From the NCBI RefSeq assembly GCF_039531165.1, contig NZ_BAAAPN010000107.1:61515-125514 (forward strand): a stretch of 64,000 bases of DNA. Direction: 5' to 3'. Both the position numbers and the translations under genes were made by a program. The DNA comes from Nostocoides_A vanveenii (GTDB lineage: Bacteria > Actinomycetota > Actinomycetes > Actinomycetales > Dermatophilaceae). This document shows positions 1 to 8,689 of the stretch, one piece after another. The notes beneath the pieces are model-generated. The model did no database searches and was not told the origin of the DNA. It saw only the letters and a program-made list of their open reading frames with translations. The stretch's first letter is position 1. The number at the start of each line of letters is the position of its first letter.

Positions 1-1
1 A

Positions 2-2125
2 CCCGGGCCCGCGTTCGGCCGCCTGGTTGCCGTCGTCGTCGTGGCGCTGACCTGGCTTTTCGCCGGACCGGCGACTGCGGGAATCGCCCGCACCGATGAG
101 TTGCCCCGCTACGCCCAGCGCGTCATCGCGGCGCCGACGAGCCCCGGCCTCGCTGCGTGGGGACTGGCCTACAACCCGGTGAGCGACGAACTCGCGGTCG
201 GGGACTATGTCGCCAAGCAGGTCCGGCGCTACTCCCGCGCCGGCGCCTATCTCGGGGACTTCACCAACCCCGGAGGGGCCGTGCCGGGCGTGGCCTCCGC
301 CTTGACAATCGACCCGCGCGACGGGTCCTACTACCTGGCCGTCACCGGCGCGGCGACGCAGCCGATTGACGTCGTCAAGTACTCCGCAACGGGCCGGTTC
401 ATCGCCAAGTTCGGCATCACGCAGAAGGTGGCCTGGCTCGCGGTCGACCCGAGCACCGGCGATCTGTGGATCCCGGATGCCTTCGGCGGCCGCACCACGA
501 TCAAGCGGTATGCCGTGTCCATCCCCGCCGGTTCGACCACCGGCCGGCTCACTCTCAAGCTCAGCATCAAGCGCCCGGGCAGCCGCCCCGGCCAGGTGCG
601 TTGGGCGACGGGCGTGGTCACCGACCGGGCCGGCAATCTCTATGTCGCCGACACCGGCAATGTCACGGTCCACGTCTTCGGCGCCAATGGCACCTGGAAG
701 TACGACATCGGCAACCGCACGACACTGACCGGCGACCTGCGGGGTCTCGCGCTCGATGAGCGCCTGGACCGGCTCTATGTCTCCAACGCGGCCGGCGCCA
801 CGATCGAGGCCTTTGCGCTGAGCACGCGCGCCTGGGCCGGTCGGATGGGATCCGAGGGCACCGGTCCGGGACAGTTCGTCGACGGCGCTCGTCAACTGGC
901 GGTCGCACCCGACCACATGGTCTGGGCAGCCGACTACGGGCAGCGACGCGTCCTCGGGTTCGGAGCGGACGGCATACCGGCAATGGTGTTTCCCGATCCG
1001 GCGCTGCCGGAGGATCCTGCGGGCCTGTCGGTGCCGCGCGGGGTGGATGTCGATCCGGCTAGCGGCGACGTGCTGGTCGTCGACTCGTTCGGCCAGCACG
1101 TCCTGCGGTACGCCACTGACGGCACCCTCCTTGCCCGCGCCGGCCGGCGCGGCTCCGCACCGCCGGATGGAATGAACTACCCCAAGGCGGTCGCGGTCGA
1201 TCCCGCGACGGGGAACGTGTGGGTGAGCAGCTACGAGGGGCAGCCCTTCGTCCTCGGTTACTCGGCGGATCTGACGACCGGCCAGGGCCAGATCATGACG
1301 CCGCGTTTCACGGCTGACATCGAGATCTCGGGTGGCCTTCTCTACACCGTGCAGACCAGTCCGGCCGCGGTGCGCGTCTACGACCTGACGAGCAAAGCGC
1401 TTGTGCGCCAATGGGCTTCGCCGGTCGCCCGCCTGGCCGCCGTGGCCGTGGATCCGGCCACCGGCGACATCTGGCTGGGCAGCGAGAGCGCGCGGTCGCT
1501 GACGATCCTGTCGCCGTCGGGGGCCGCGACGACCGTGGCCCTGGGCGGCGTGGCCTGGGGCATCAGCATCCGCGGCGATCGGGTGTTCGTCAGCGACGGA
1601 GCGGCCGGCGTGGTGCGCGTGCTCGACCGGCTCACGCGCACCGAGGTCGCGACCATCGGGGGCCCGGGCACGACCTTCGGCAAACTCGGCGGACCCGCCG
1701 GGCTGGCCGTCGATCCGACCGGCAATCTCTATGTGGCCGAACAGAAGAACGGCCGGATCACGGTCTTCGGGCAGGCGCCGCCAGTGCGGGCGAACGTGCC
1801 CTCCGTCGTCATCGAGCCAGGCCTGGGCAGCGGCGTGCAACCCGTCGTCTCCGGAAGCGCCGGGGCCGGCGCGGGCATCGCCTTCGTCGACGTGCAGGTC
1901 CGTGACACCCTCACCGGGCAGTACTTCGACACGCAGCGCAACCGCTGGTCGACGACTGCCGCGTGGAACCGGGCCGTCGTCTGGGGGGACATCACGGCGC
2001 CGTCGTGGCGCGTGACGGTTCAGTTGCCACTTCCCGCCTCCGGCACGTATGACGTGTCCGCCCGCGCCGTCGACCGCGCCGGCGTGCTCTCCTCGGCATC
2101 GCGGGCCACGCTGAAGCGGACATAA
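2..2125 (+). CDS. Secreted NHL-repeat beta-propeller protein (paralog A, 5' end outside window)
   Basis: The frame is open to the left edge, so the start lies upstream. A GTG at 41 is possible but would cut into a hydrophobic signal peptide (LVAVVVVALTWLFAGPATAG). The mature part repeats an NHL-like pattern, for example WGLAYNPVSDELAVGDYVAKQ, NLYVADTGNVTVHVFG and GTGPGQFVDGARQLAV, consistent with one or two six-bladed propellers. It ends in an Ig-like segment with TGQYFDTQRNRW and YDVSARAVDRAG. Such proteins are usually extracellular scaffolds or glycan/protein binders; no catalytic motif is visible. Three paralogs lie at 8.7-10.9, 10.9-13.1 and 16.5-18.8 kb. The gene stops directly before the convergent SRP RNA. 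Function is unknown beyond the fold. Confidence 0.85.
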   Translation, partial: PGPAFGRLVAVVVVALTWLFAGPATAGIARTDELPRYAQRVIAAPTSPGLAAWGLAYNPVSDELAVGDYVAKQVRRYSRAGAYLGDFTNPGGAVPGVASALTIDPRDGSYYLAVTGAATQPIDVVKYSATGRFIAKFGITQKVAWLAVDPSTGDLWIPDAFGGRTTIKRYAVSIPAGSTTGRLTLKLSIKRPGSRPGQVRWATGVVTDRAGNLYVADTGNVTVHVFGANGTWKYDIGNRTTLTGDLRGLALDERLDRLYVSNAAGATIEAFALSTRAWAGRMGSEGTGPGQFVDGARQLAVAPDHMVWAADYGQRRVLGFGADGIPAMVFPDPALPEDPAGLSVPRGVDVDPASGDVLVVDSFGQHVLRYATDGTLLARAGRRGSAPPDGMNYPKAVAVDPATGNVWVSSYEGQPFVLGYSADLTTGQGQIMTPRFTADIEISGGLLYTVQTSPAAVRVYDLTSKALVRQWASPVARLAAVAVDPATGDIWLGSESARSLTILSPSGAATTVALGGVAWGISIRGDRVFVSDGAAGVVRVLDRLTRTEVATIGGPGTTFGKLGGPAGLAVDPTGNLYVAEQKNGRITVFGQAPPVRANVPSVVIEPGLGSGVQPVVSGSAGAGAGIAFVDVQVRDTLTGQYFDTQRNRWSTTAAWNRAVVWGDITAPSWRVTVQLPLPASGTYDVSARAVDRAGVLSSASRATLKRT

Positions 2126-2214
2126 GGACACCCCGCGTACCTGGAAGAGCTCACTGACCCTTGCTGCATTCCTGCCCTGGGGGAGTTGGGTGAGGTACCA
2201 CCACGCGGGGTGCC
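2126..2214 (-). ncRNA. ffs: Small bacterial SRP RNA (4.5S type)
   Basis: Read on the minus strand, the conserved SRP domain IV hairpin is clear: CAGGGCAGGAATGCAGCAAG, with the asymmetric and symmetric loops that bind Ffh. The ends pair (GGCACCCCGCGT with the ACGCGGGGTGTCC segment), closing a hairpin of about 89 nt, a normal length for the short actinobacterial form. The RNA joins Ffh in co-translational targeting of membrane proteins. It lies tail to tail with the NHL gene ending at 2125. The exact 5' and 3' ends are estimated from the terminal pairing. Confidence 0.9.
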
Positions 2215-2283
2215 TGTGCCAAGTGTAGGCGACGCCTTCGGGCGCCCGGGACCGGCCGCCGGGACGAACGCCCGGGACTCGGA

Positions 2284-3450
2284 TCAGATGTCGGTGATGC
2301 CGCGATAGCGCGCACCGGCGTGGGCGCGTAGCAGCCCGTCGACTGCAGCGAGGCTATCCGCGGGCAGGCGATCGCGGTGCGTGTACGGCGGGCGCGCGCC
2401 GTCCGCGACCAGCCGTCCGGCCGGGGCACCGGGCGCCAAGCCGACCCACAGCGTGACCACCTGCCGACGGACGGTCCGGCCGGGACGCTCGCGCACGATG
2501 ATGCCGACGGACCGGACGTCGGTCCACGGCGCACTCCACGACCGAACCCCGGTGCGCCGCAACCCCATGGCATCCACCTCGATGCGCTGCTCCTTGGTGC
2601 CCAGCAGCTCGATGACAGTCACCATCCCGGCGAGCCCGATCAGCGTGAAGAGGGCGCCGAAGAACCCGCCGACGATCCGGACAGCCGTGGTGTCGGGGAC
2701 ATAGTTGCGGCCGGCGATCGCGCTGTACAGCGCCCAGCCGCCCAGGGCCAGTGTGCCGATGGACACCACCAACAAGAACGCGATCGTCCCGCCACCCGCC
2801 AGCCTCACCGCGCCCATCGGCCCTGATGCCACGTCCTGCAGTCCGCTCCCCTCGACCGGGCCCGCGCCGTCCTGCGGTCCTTCGGTTCCGTGCGGCCATG
2901 CGCTGGGTGCCGCCGACCCAGGTCCGTATGCCGCGCCCCCGGTCCCGTATGCCGCGCCCCCGGTCCCGTATGCCGTGCCCCCGGCCCCGTATGCCGTGGC
3001 CCCGCGCTCGTGGCGGCCCGAGGTTGCCGGGTCGGCCGGCCACCCGGCCGCCCCGCGCGCCTCGCTGCCGGCGACGTGCGGCGCATCCACCGGCCACCCG
3101 CCCGCACCGACCATCCCGGGCGGGATCCCGGCCGGTGAGCGGGCCAGGCTCCCGCCCAGCAGCGCGGCCGTCGCGAGGGTGACCGGCCACAACCGGTCCG
3201 CGTGTTCGAGCACGGTCCCGCCGATGACCACGAGGGGAAACGACCCGAACAACTGCCATCTCGGCAGCCGCCGCATGCCCCGGCTGAACGCATAGCCCAA
3301 CCACGCCACCAGCCCGACCATCAATCCCACGGCGACCCACCCGGGCAGGCTCTCCTTGCCCATGGACACGGCCGCGCCGATCGACATCATCGCCAGGATG
3401 CCCGGCGCGGCATACGCAATGACGGCGAGGGCGGCTGGGCGGCGGTTCAC
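2284..3450 (-). CDS. Predicted membrane protein with Tyr/Gly-rich repeat linker and C-terminal PH-like region
   Basis: About 388 residues. The GTG start at 3450 (VNRRPAALAV) was chosen because upstream codons run into tRNA-Ser. Three N-terminal hydrophobic segments (AVIAYAAPGILAMMSIG; WVAVGLMVGLVAWLGYAF; LFGSFPLVVIGG) precede a low-complexity linker with four AYGxGGx heptads. Two further membrane segments follow (IAFLLVVSIGTLALGGWALY and ALFTLIGLAGMVTVIELLG). The last 100 residues are soluble and contain IEVDAMGLRRTG and WTDVRSVGIIVRERPG, resembling the PH-like domains of actinobacterial DUF-type membrane proteins. The SRP RNA lies 70 nt downstream. No family is firmly recognised and no catalytic residue stands out. 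Confidence 0.65.
   Translation of the reverse strand: MNRRPAALAVIAYAAPGILAMMSIGAAVSMGKESLPGWVAVGLMVGLVAWLGYAFSRGMRRLPRWQLFGSFPLVVIGGTVLEHADRLWPVTLATAALLGGSLARSPAGIPPGMVGAGGWPVDAPHVAGSEARGAAGWPADPATSGRHERGATAYGAGGTAYGTGGAAYGTGGAAYGPGSAAPSAWPHGTEGPQDGAGPVEGSGLQDVASGPMGAVRLAGGGTIAFLLVVSIGTLALGGWALYSAIAGRNYVPDTTAVRIVGGFFGALFTLIGLAGMVTVIELLGTKEQRIEVDAMGLRRTGVRSWSAPWTDVRSVGIIVRERPGRTVRRQVVTLWVGLAPGAPAGRLVADGARPPYTHRDRLPADSLAAVDGLLRAHAGARYRGITDI
2925..3003. repeat. Four tandem 21-bp coding repeats
   Basis: Near-identical 21-bp units, each carrying CCGTATGCCG, lie inside the membrane-protein gene on the minus strand. They encode repeated heptads of the form AYGTGGA. The units differ by one to three bases, suggesting recent slippage expansion. 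Confidence 0.8.
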
Positions 3451-3538
3451 CGCCGCAGTATGCCGCCCGGCCAGGGCGAACGCTGCGCACCGGGCCGCGA
3501 TTTCAGCGCGGGCACCCCCCTCGGGTAGCCTCCTTGAC

Positions 3539-3623
3539 GGAGGATTCGCATAGTGGCCTAGTGCGCACGATTGGAAATCGTGTTGGGATAAAACCCTCGG
3601 GGGTTCAAATCCCCCATCCTCCG
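3539..3623 (+). tRNA. tRNA-Ser (anticodon GGA)
   Basis: The acceptor GGAGGAT pairs with ATCCTCC. The anticodon arm is CACGA-TTGGAAA-TCGTG, giving anticodon GGA. A long variable arm and the T-arm GGGGG-TTCAAAT-CCCCC follow, as expected for a class II serine tRNA. GCC follows the acceptor, so CCA is not fully encoded. A strong hairpin terminator begins about 20 nt downstream. Confidence 0.95.
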
Positions 3624-3643
3624 CCCGTCGCCCCGCGACCACC

Positions 3644-3674
3644 GACCGCCCCGGACCCCTGGTCCGGGGCGGTC
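3644..3674 (+). terminator. Hairpin terminator behind tRNA-Ser(GGA)
   Basis: A perfect 14-bp stem (GACCGCCCCGGACC against GGTCCGGGGCGGTC) closes a 3-nt loop, followed by GTCGTT. It lacks a long U-tract, as is common in high-GC actinobacteria. Confidence 0.8.
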
Positions 3675-3774
3675 GTCGTTCCTCCGATCACGACGGGGAC
3701 GGCGTTGCCGAGGGCCCTGACGAGAGCCGGTGAACGATCCGGAACTCGGTCGCCGTCACGGTGATCGTGCTGAT

Positions 3775-4595
3775 CTATCCGTCCTCCTCGGTGAAGCGAA
3801 GGGTCGTTGCTGCGGCGGCGGTGTCGTCGGCGGTGACGCTCAGGCGCATATCCGTCAGGTGCGCCCGAGAGAACGCGTGGAACTCTTCGGGCGAGTGACC
3901 CGCCAGCCGATAGCCCGCCCCGGACTCGGGGTCGGTCACGTCCGTGGCCGTCGTCCCAGCGGGATAGCGCATGAACAACGGGGCATGGCGCAGTCCAAGG
4001 TCGGCGCGGGTCAGCCACATGCTCGGATCCTGATCCGTCGGCGCGAGCGCCGCCGCGGCCTCCTGCGAGTAGCCGAAGATCACCATGGCCGCGTTGACCG
4101 TGATGGCCCAACCCCGTCCCGCCGCGGTGAGGACGGTGCCATTGTCATTCGTCATGGCGTAGCCCCAGCCTGGCAGGCGTTCGCGGAAGTAGGCGACGAT
4201 CGCGGCGTCCTCCGGTGGGTCGAGGTGCACCGTCGTGGCGAAATCCGAGGGGAAGACGGCGGTGACCCGCGAGTCCGGTGGGAACGTCAGTCCCGGCGGC
4301 GCGAGGAAGGTCCGATGATCCACGGTGATCGGGGCCGGCGCCTCCCGCGTCGTCGATCCAGTAGCGATCCGATGACCGATGCCGAGGAGGACGGCCCAGC
4401 CACCCCCGTTGGGCTCGCTGGCCCGCTCGTCGAGCCGCTCGCGGCAGCGGTGGATGACCGGGTCCCCGAACCGGACGTTGTCGGCACGGGCACGCTGGAG
4501 TTCCCGCAAGCGGAGATGCTCAGGCCGGCCAGCAGACACGCGACAGCGAGGTTGGCACGGCGAAGCGAGGGACAGGTGCGGCTGCTGATACTCAT
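3775..4595 (-). pseudogene. Lipoprotein gene split by a frameshift
   Basis: Starting at the ATG ending at 4595, the first frame encodes a lipoprotein signal peptide (RRANLAVACLLAGLSISAC, lipobox around ISAC) and a Ser/Thr/Gly-rich linker. Around 4370-4400 coding passes to another frame that runs to 3775 with PAPITVDHRTFLAPPGLTF, PGWGYAMTNDNGTVLTAAG and WAITVNAAMVIFGYS, a globular domain of about 190 residues. Neither frame alone gives a sensible protein. Either a one-base indel inactivated an extracytoplasmic lipoprotein or there is a sequence error. The neighbouring two-component genes are also broken, which favours genuine decay. The C-terminal domain is not assigned to a family. Confidence 0.7.
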
Positions 4596-4697
4596 GCCTC
4601 AACCCTGCCCCGGCAAAAGGCGCGGCGCACGTCGGCGAATCGGCTGTCCGCCGAACTGCCGACAGCACGTGCCGCGCACGCCAGGCATGCTTGACCC

Positions 4698-5995
4698 GTG
4701 GCGAGCGACCCCGAAGCGCAGCCGGCGCCCGTCGCCGCAGCGGCGGCCCACGCCCGCCCAGCGGGTCTGGTGCTCATGGCGATCGGCCCCAGGCGATCGC
4801 GTGGCCATTGGCGATGGCGAGCAGCGACGGCGATGGTGTGGGATCCCGGCCGCTGGCGATTGCGGCCTATGCGCTCTCTTGCGGCGGACTGCTCCTCGCC
4901 GTCTTCGCCGTATGGCGCGCCCGCCCCGCCGCGCGTGGCCTCGCTCGTCGGCGGTTGCCTCGCGCTGATCCTCGGTGGCGTCGCGACTCGGCACGCCTAC
5001 GGCGCGAGCTTCGCCCATCCCGCCCTCGCCCCCGCGATCGGCATCGGCATCGCCAGCGGGCTGCTCTGGCCTCGCCGACGGCTCCCGGGCGCGCCCGCCG
5101 CGCTCGCGCTCGCCTACCTGGCCGGCATCATCCGCACCATCGCTCTCGGCACGCCGGCGCTCTCGCGTGGCTGAGCAATGTTGCCGTCCTCGTCGGGGCG
5201 GGAGTCCTCACCCAGGTGGTCGCGGGCGGCTGGCTGCTCGCCGAGAATCGGGCGGCTCGCGCCGAGGCCCGCGCGGCACAGGCGGCGTCCCTCGAGCACG
5301 CCCTCCTCGCCGCCACTCAGGCCGACCAAGCCCGCGAGGACGAGCGGGCGCGGCAATAACGCACCGTGCACGACACCGTGCTGTCGAGCCTCTCGGCTCT
5401 CGCGCGTGGCTCCGTCGATACCACTGAACCCGCTGTGCGGCAACGGCTCTCGGCCGAGGCGGACTACCTGCGCGGACTGATCGCGAGCACCCGCTCGTGC
5501 TCGGGGATGTATCTCGTCGGTGAGATCGCCCGCACGACCCGCGAGCACGCAGCGAGCGGGTTGCGCGTCCATCCCCACATCGCCGATGTCCCCGACGACC
5601 TGCCCGAGGAGGTCGAACGCGCCCTCGGCGACTGCGTCCGCGAGGCGCTGACGAATGTGGTGCGGCACAGCGGCACTCGGCAGGCCTGGGTGACCGTCGT
5701 CGGCAGCACACCGGAGCACCCGCTCGCTGGCGACAACGACGTCCCGGTCACTGACTCGGGCTCACACGACACCGCTCGTCACCACGGCCCCCTCGGCTCA
5801 CGGGCCGGCCGGACCCATGCCCAGGTCCAGGTGACGATCACCGACCGCGGCACCGGCTTCGATCCGGCCGCCTGCCGACGGGGGCTCGGTATCGACCGCT
5901 CGCTCATCGAGCGGATGCGCGATGTCGGCGGCTCGGCTGCCGCCGACTCCGCCCCCGGCCAAGGCACCAGCGTCGAATTGCGGTGGCCCGTATGA
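4698..5995 (+). pseudogene. Decayed NarL-type sensor histidine kinase
   Basis: The parts of a membrane histidine kinase are present but in alternating frames. Transmembrane segments PLAIAAYALSCGGLLLAVFAV, LVGGCLALILGGVATRHAYG and WLSNVAVLVGAGVLTQVVAG need at least two frame changes to be joined. A TAA at 5357-5359 then cuts the reading frame two codons before the phospho-acceptor H-box (RTVHDTVLSSLSAL). Downstream the HATPase region is intact in sequence: EALTNVVRHSG (N box), DRGTGFDP (G1) and GLGIDRSLIERM. The end overlaps the response-regulator start by ATGA, the usual operon arrangement. The gene cannot make a working kinase unless frameshifting and readthrough occur. Confidence 0.8.
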
Positions 5996-6629
5996 CGATT
6001 CGCGTGGCCGCCATCGATGATGACCGCATGCTCCTCGGGGGTCTACGACTGTGGCTTGGCCCGATCCCGGACGTCGATCTGGTGTTGACCGCCGCCTCGG
6101 TCGCCGCCTATGTCGAGTCCGGCTGTGCCGCCGATGTCGCCCTGCTCGACCTCAATCTGCGCGACGATTCCGACCCTGCGGACAACGTCCGCACGCTCCT
6201 TGCTACGGGCGCTCGCGCCCTGGTCGTCTCGACGATCCCCGAGCCGGCGGCTGTGCTTGCGACCGTCGGCGCCGGCGCGGCCGGCTATGTCTCCAAGGAT
6301 CAAGACCTTGACGTTCTGCTCGCCGCTATCCGTGAGGTTGCCGCAGGCGGCTTCGTCATCTCCCCCGAGCTCGCCTTCGTGCTCAGCCGCGACACCCGCC
6401 CAGGTCGCTCGCAACTCTCACCGCAGGAGCGAGCCGTACTCACGGCTACGCCTCCGGGGCGACGCTCGCGGCATCGGCGCGCCGTGCGGGAGTCGCCTAC
6501 GGGACCGCGAAGGAATACCTCGAACGCGTCAAACGCAAGTATGCCGAGGCCGGCCGTCCGATCTAGACCAAGCTCGATCTCGCCGACCGCGTGCGGGAGG
6601 ACCGCTGGGATCAGCCCCCGCCAGCGTGA
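5992..6629 (+). pseudogene. Decayed NarL/FixJ-type response regulator
   Basis: The receiver domain is intact: DDD near residue 8, phospho-acceptor region VALLDLNLRDD, switch Thr/Ser near VVSTIPEP, and Lys in GYVSKDQDLD. After LSPQERAVL the frame shifts near 6440-6450. The recognition helices continue in a different frame (GYASGATLAASARRAGVAYG, then TAKEYLERVKRKYAEAGRP). A TAG at 6564-6566 interrupts the tail before TKLDLADRVRED, and the ancestral stop is at 6627. The DNA-binding domain is therefore lost as written. It overlaps the kinase pseudogene by four bases, so the whole two-component system appears dead. The in-frame stop codons argue against simple homopolymer errors. Confidence 0.8.
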
Positions 6630-6722
6630 ACCACGTGCCGCTCGCCGCGCCCCGACCGCCGCTGATCCACATCACAGTCCCCACCGCTAGCGCGACACGA
6701 GGCAACCCACCACCATGGCGGC

Positions 6723-8630
6723 ATGAGCAATGGGGCCTACGCATCGGCATACGAGCAATCCATCGGTGACCCGAACGCCTTCTGGGGCGCGGCGGCCGAG
6801 GCGATCGAGTGGATCACCGCGCCGACCAGGGCGCTGGATGACAGCAATCCGCCCTTCTACCGTTGGTTCCCCGACGGGACGCTCAACACCTGCTTCAACG
6901 CTCTCGACCGGCACGTCCGCGACGGCCGTGGCGAGCAGGTGGCCCTGTATTACGACTCCCCTGTCACCGGAACCAAGAGCAGCCTGACGTATGCCGAGTT
7001 GCTCGACCAGGTGAGCCGGTTCGCCGGGGCCTTGGCGAGCCTGGGCGTCGAGAAGGGCGACCGGGTCCTGATCTATATGCCCATGGTGCCCGAGGCCGTG
7101 GTTGCCATGCTGGCCTGCGCGCGGCTCGGGGCGGTGCACTCGGTCGTCTTCGGCGGCTTCGCCCCTGCCGAGCTTTCGGCCCGGATCGAGGACGCGAAGC
7201 CCAAGGTCGTTGTCTCCGCCAGCTGCGGCATCGAGCCGTCCCGGACCATCGCCTACAAGCCGATGCTCGACGGCGGACTCGACCGCAGTGAACACAAGCC
7301 CGAGGCGCTCATCATGCTCCAGCGGCCGCAACTCGAGGCCGAAGTCGGGGCGCGCGACACCGAGTGGGAGGAGATGACCTGGGACGACGTCATGCGCGAT
7401 GCCGAGCCTGCCGAGTGCGTCGAGGTCGCGTCGACCGACCCGCTCTACATCCTCTACACCTCCGGCACCACCGGCCGCCCCAAGGGCATCGTGCGCGATA
7501 ACGGCGGGCACGCGGTCGCGCTGCGCTGGTCGATGGAGAACATCTACGACATCCACCCCGGGGAGGTCTGGTTCACCGCGTCTGACGTCGGCTGGGTCGT
7601 CGGGCACTCCTACATCGTCTACGCGCCGCTGCTGACGGGCGCGACCACGATCGTCTACGAGGGCAAGCCGGTGGGCACCCCAGATGCCAGCGCCTTCTGG
7701 CGGATCATCGCGGACTATGGGGCGCGGGCGATGTTCACCGCACCCACGGCATACCGGGCGATCAAGCGGGAGGACCCGGAGGCCAAACTCCTTGCCGGAC
7801 ATGATATTTCGCAGCTGCGCCATGTCTTCCTGGCTGGCGAGCGGCTCGACCCGGACACCTACCACTGGGCCAACGACCTGCTGCACTGCGAGGTCGTCGA
7901 CAACTGGTGGCAGACCGAGACCGGGTGGCCGATCGCCGCGAACCTGCGCGGCCTGGAGCCGATGCCGATCAAGCCCGGCTCGCCGTCGGTCGCCGTGCCC
8001 GGGTATGACGTGCAGATCCTCGACGAGTACGGCGCACCCGTGCCCGCGGGGGTCGACGGAGCCATCGCCATCAAGCTGCCGCTCCCGCCCGGCACGCTCC
8101 CGACCCTGTGGCAGGACGACGAGCGGTATGTCGGTGGCTACCTCTCGGTGTACGAGGGCTACTACCTCACCGGCGACGGCGGGATGATCGACGAGGACGG
8201 CTATATCTACGTCATGGGCCGCACCGACGACGTCCTCAATGTCGCCGGGCACCGGCTCTCGACCGGCTCGATCGAAGCGGCCCTCGCCGGCCACCCGGCG
8301 GTTGCCGAATGTGCGGTCATCGGTGTCGCCGACGACTTCAAGGGTCAGGTCCCGCGCGGCCTGGTGGTGCTCAAGGGCGGGTATGACGCGGCCACCCAGG
8401 GCGCCCAGATCGCCAAGGAGCTCGTCCAGCGGGTTCGCGACGAGGTCGGCGCGGTGGCGTCGCTGAAGCAGGTCGACATCGTCGCGGCGCTGCCGAAGAC
8501 CCGCTCGGGCAAGATCCTGCGCAAGACCATGCGCGAGATCGCGGACGGCAAGACCCCCACCATCCCCGGGACCATCGAGGACGCCTCGGTGCTGGACGCG
8601 CTGGCCGGCGTGCTGCGGCATACGGACTGA
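6723..8630 (+). CDS. prpE: Propionyl-CoA synthetase type acyl-CoA ligase
   Basis: 635 residues, the normal length for PrpE/AcsA-type acyl-CoA synthetases. The AMP-binding P-loop motif YTSGTTGRPKGIV lies near residue 245. WWQTETGWP (A5 region), YYLTGDGG (A7) and the C-terminal hinge/lysine motif LPKTRSGKILRK near 590-600 follow; the last lysine is the one acetylated in this family. DNGGHAVAL after the P-loop and the overall pattern fit PrpE/ACSS3 better than acetyl-CoA synthetase, so activation of propionate (ATP + propionate + CoA to propionyl-CoA) is likely but acetate is not excluded. It acts in the cytoplasm. It is monocistronic: dead regulator genes upstream, and a hairpin plus a convergent NHL pseudogene downstream. 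Confidence 0.85.
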   Translation: MSNGAYASAYEQSIGDPNAFWGAAAEAIEWITAPTRALDDSNPPFYRWFPDGTLNTCFNALDRHVRDGRGEQVALYYDSPVTGTKSSLTYAELLDQVSRFAGALASLGVEKGDRVLIYMPMVPEAVVAMLACARLGAVHSVVFGGFAPAELSARIEDAKPKVVVSASCGIEPSRTIAYKPMLDGGLDRSEHKPEALIMLQRPQLEAEVGARDTEWEEMTWDDVMRDAEPAECVEVASTDPLYILYTSGTTGRPKGIVRDNGGHAVALRWSMENIYDIHPGEVWFTASDVGWVVGHSYIVYAPLLTGATTIVYEGKPVGTPDASAFWRIIADYGARAMFTAPTAYRAIKREDPEAKLLAGHDISQLRHVFLAGERLDPDTYHWANDLLHCEVVDNWWQTETGWPIAANLRGLEPMPIKPGSPSVAVPGYDVQILDEYGAPVPAGVDGAIAIKLPLPPGTLPTLWQDDERYVGGYLSVYEGYYLTGDGGMIDEDGYIYVMGRTDDVLNVAGHRLSTGSIEAALAGHPAVAECAVIGVADDFKGQVPRGLVVLKGGYDAATQGAQIAKELVQRVRDEVGAVASLKQVDIVAALPKTRSGKILRKTMREIADGKTPTIPGTIEDASVLDALAGVLRHTD

Positions 8631-8634
8631 TTGA

Positions 8635-8686
8635 CGGCGGCCACGGGCTTCTCCTGACGGCGTGCGGGCGCCCCTGGTGGCCGCCG
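8635..8686. terminator. Hairpin between convergent prpE and NHL pseudogene
   Basis: CGGCGGCCAC (8635-8644) pairs perfectly with GTGGCCGCCG (8677-8686) around a GC-rich loop. It lies between two convergent reading frames, so it could terminate both. There is no U-tract. Confidence 0.5.
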
Positions 8687-8689
8687 CGG

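Noticed and set aside
2284..3642. Extending the membrane-protein gene to a start at 3642
   Set aside because: The extension would be translated across tRNA-Ser(GGA) in antisense and has no ribosome site.
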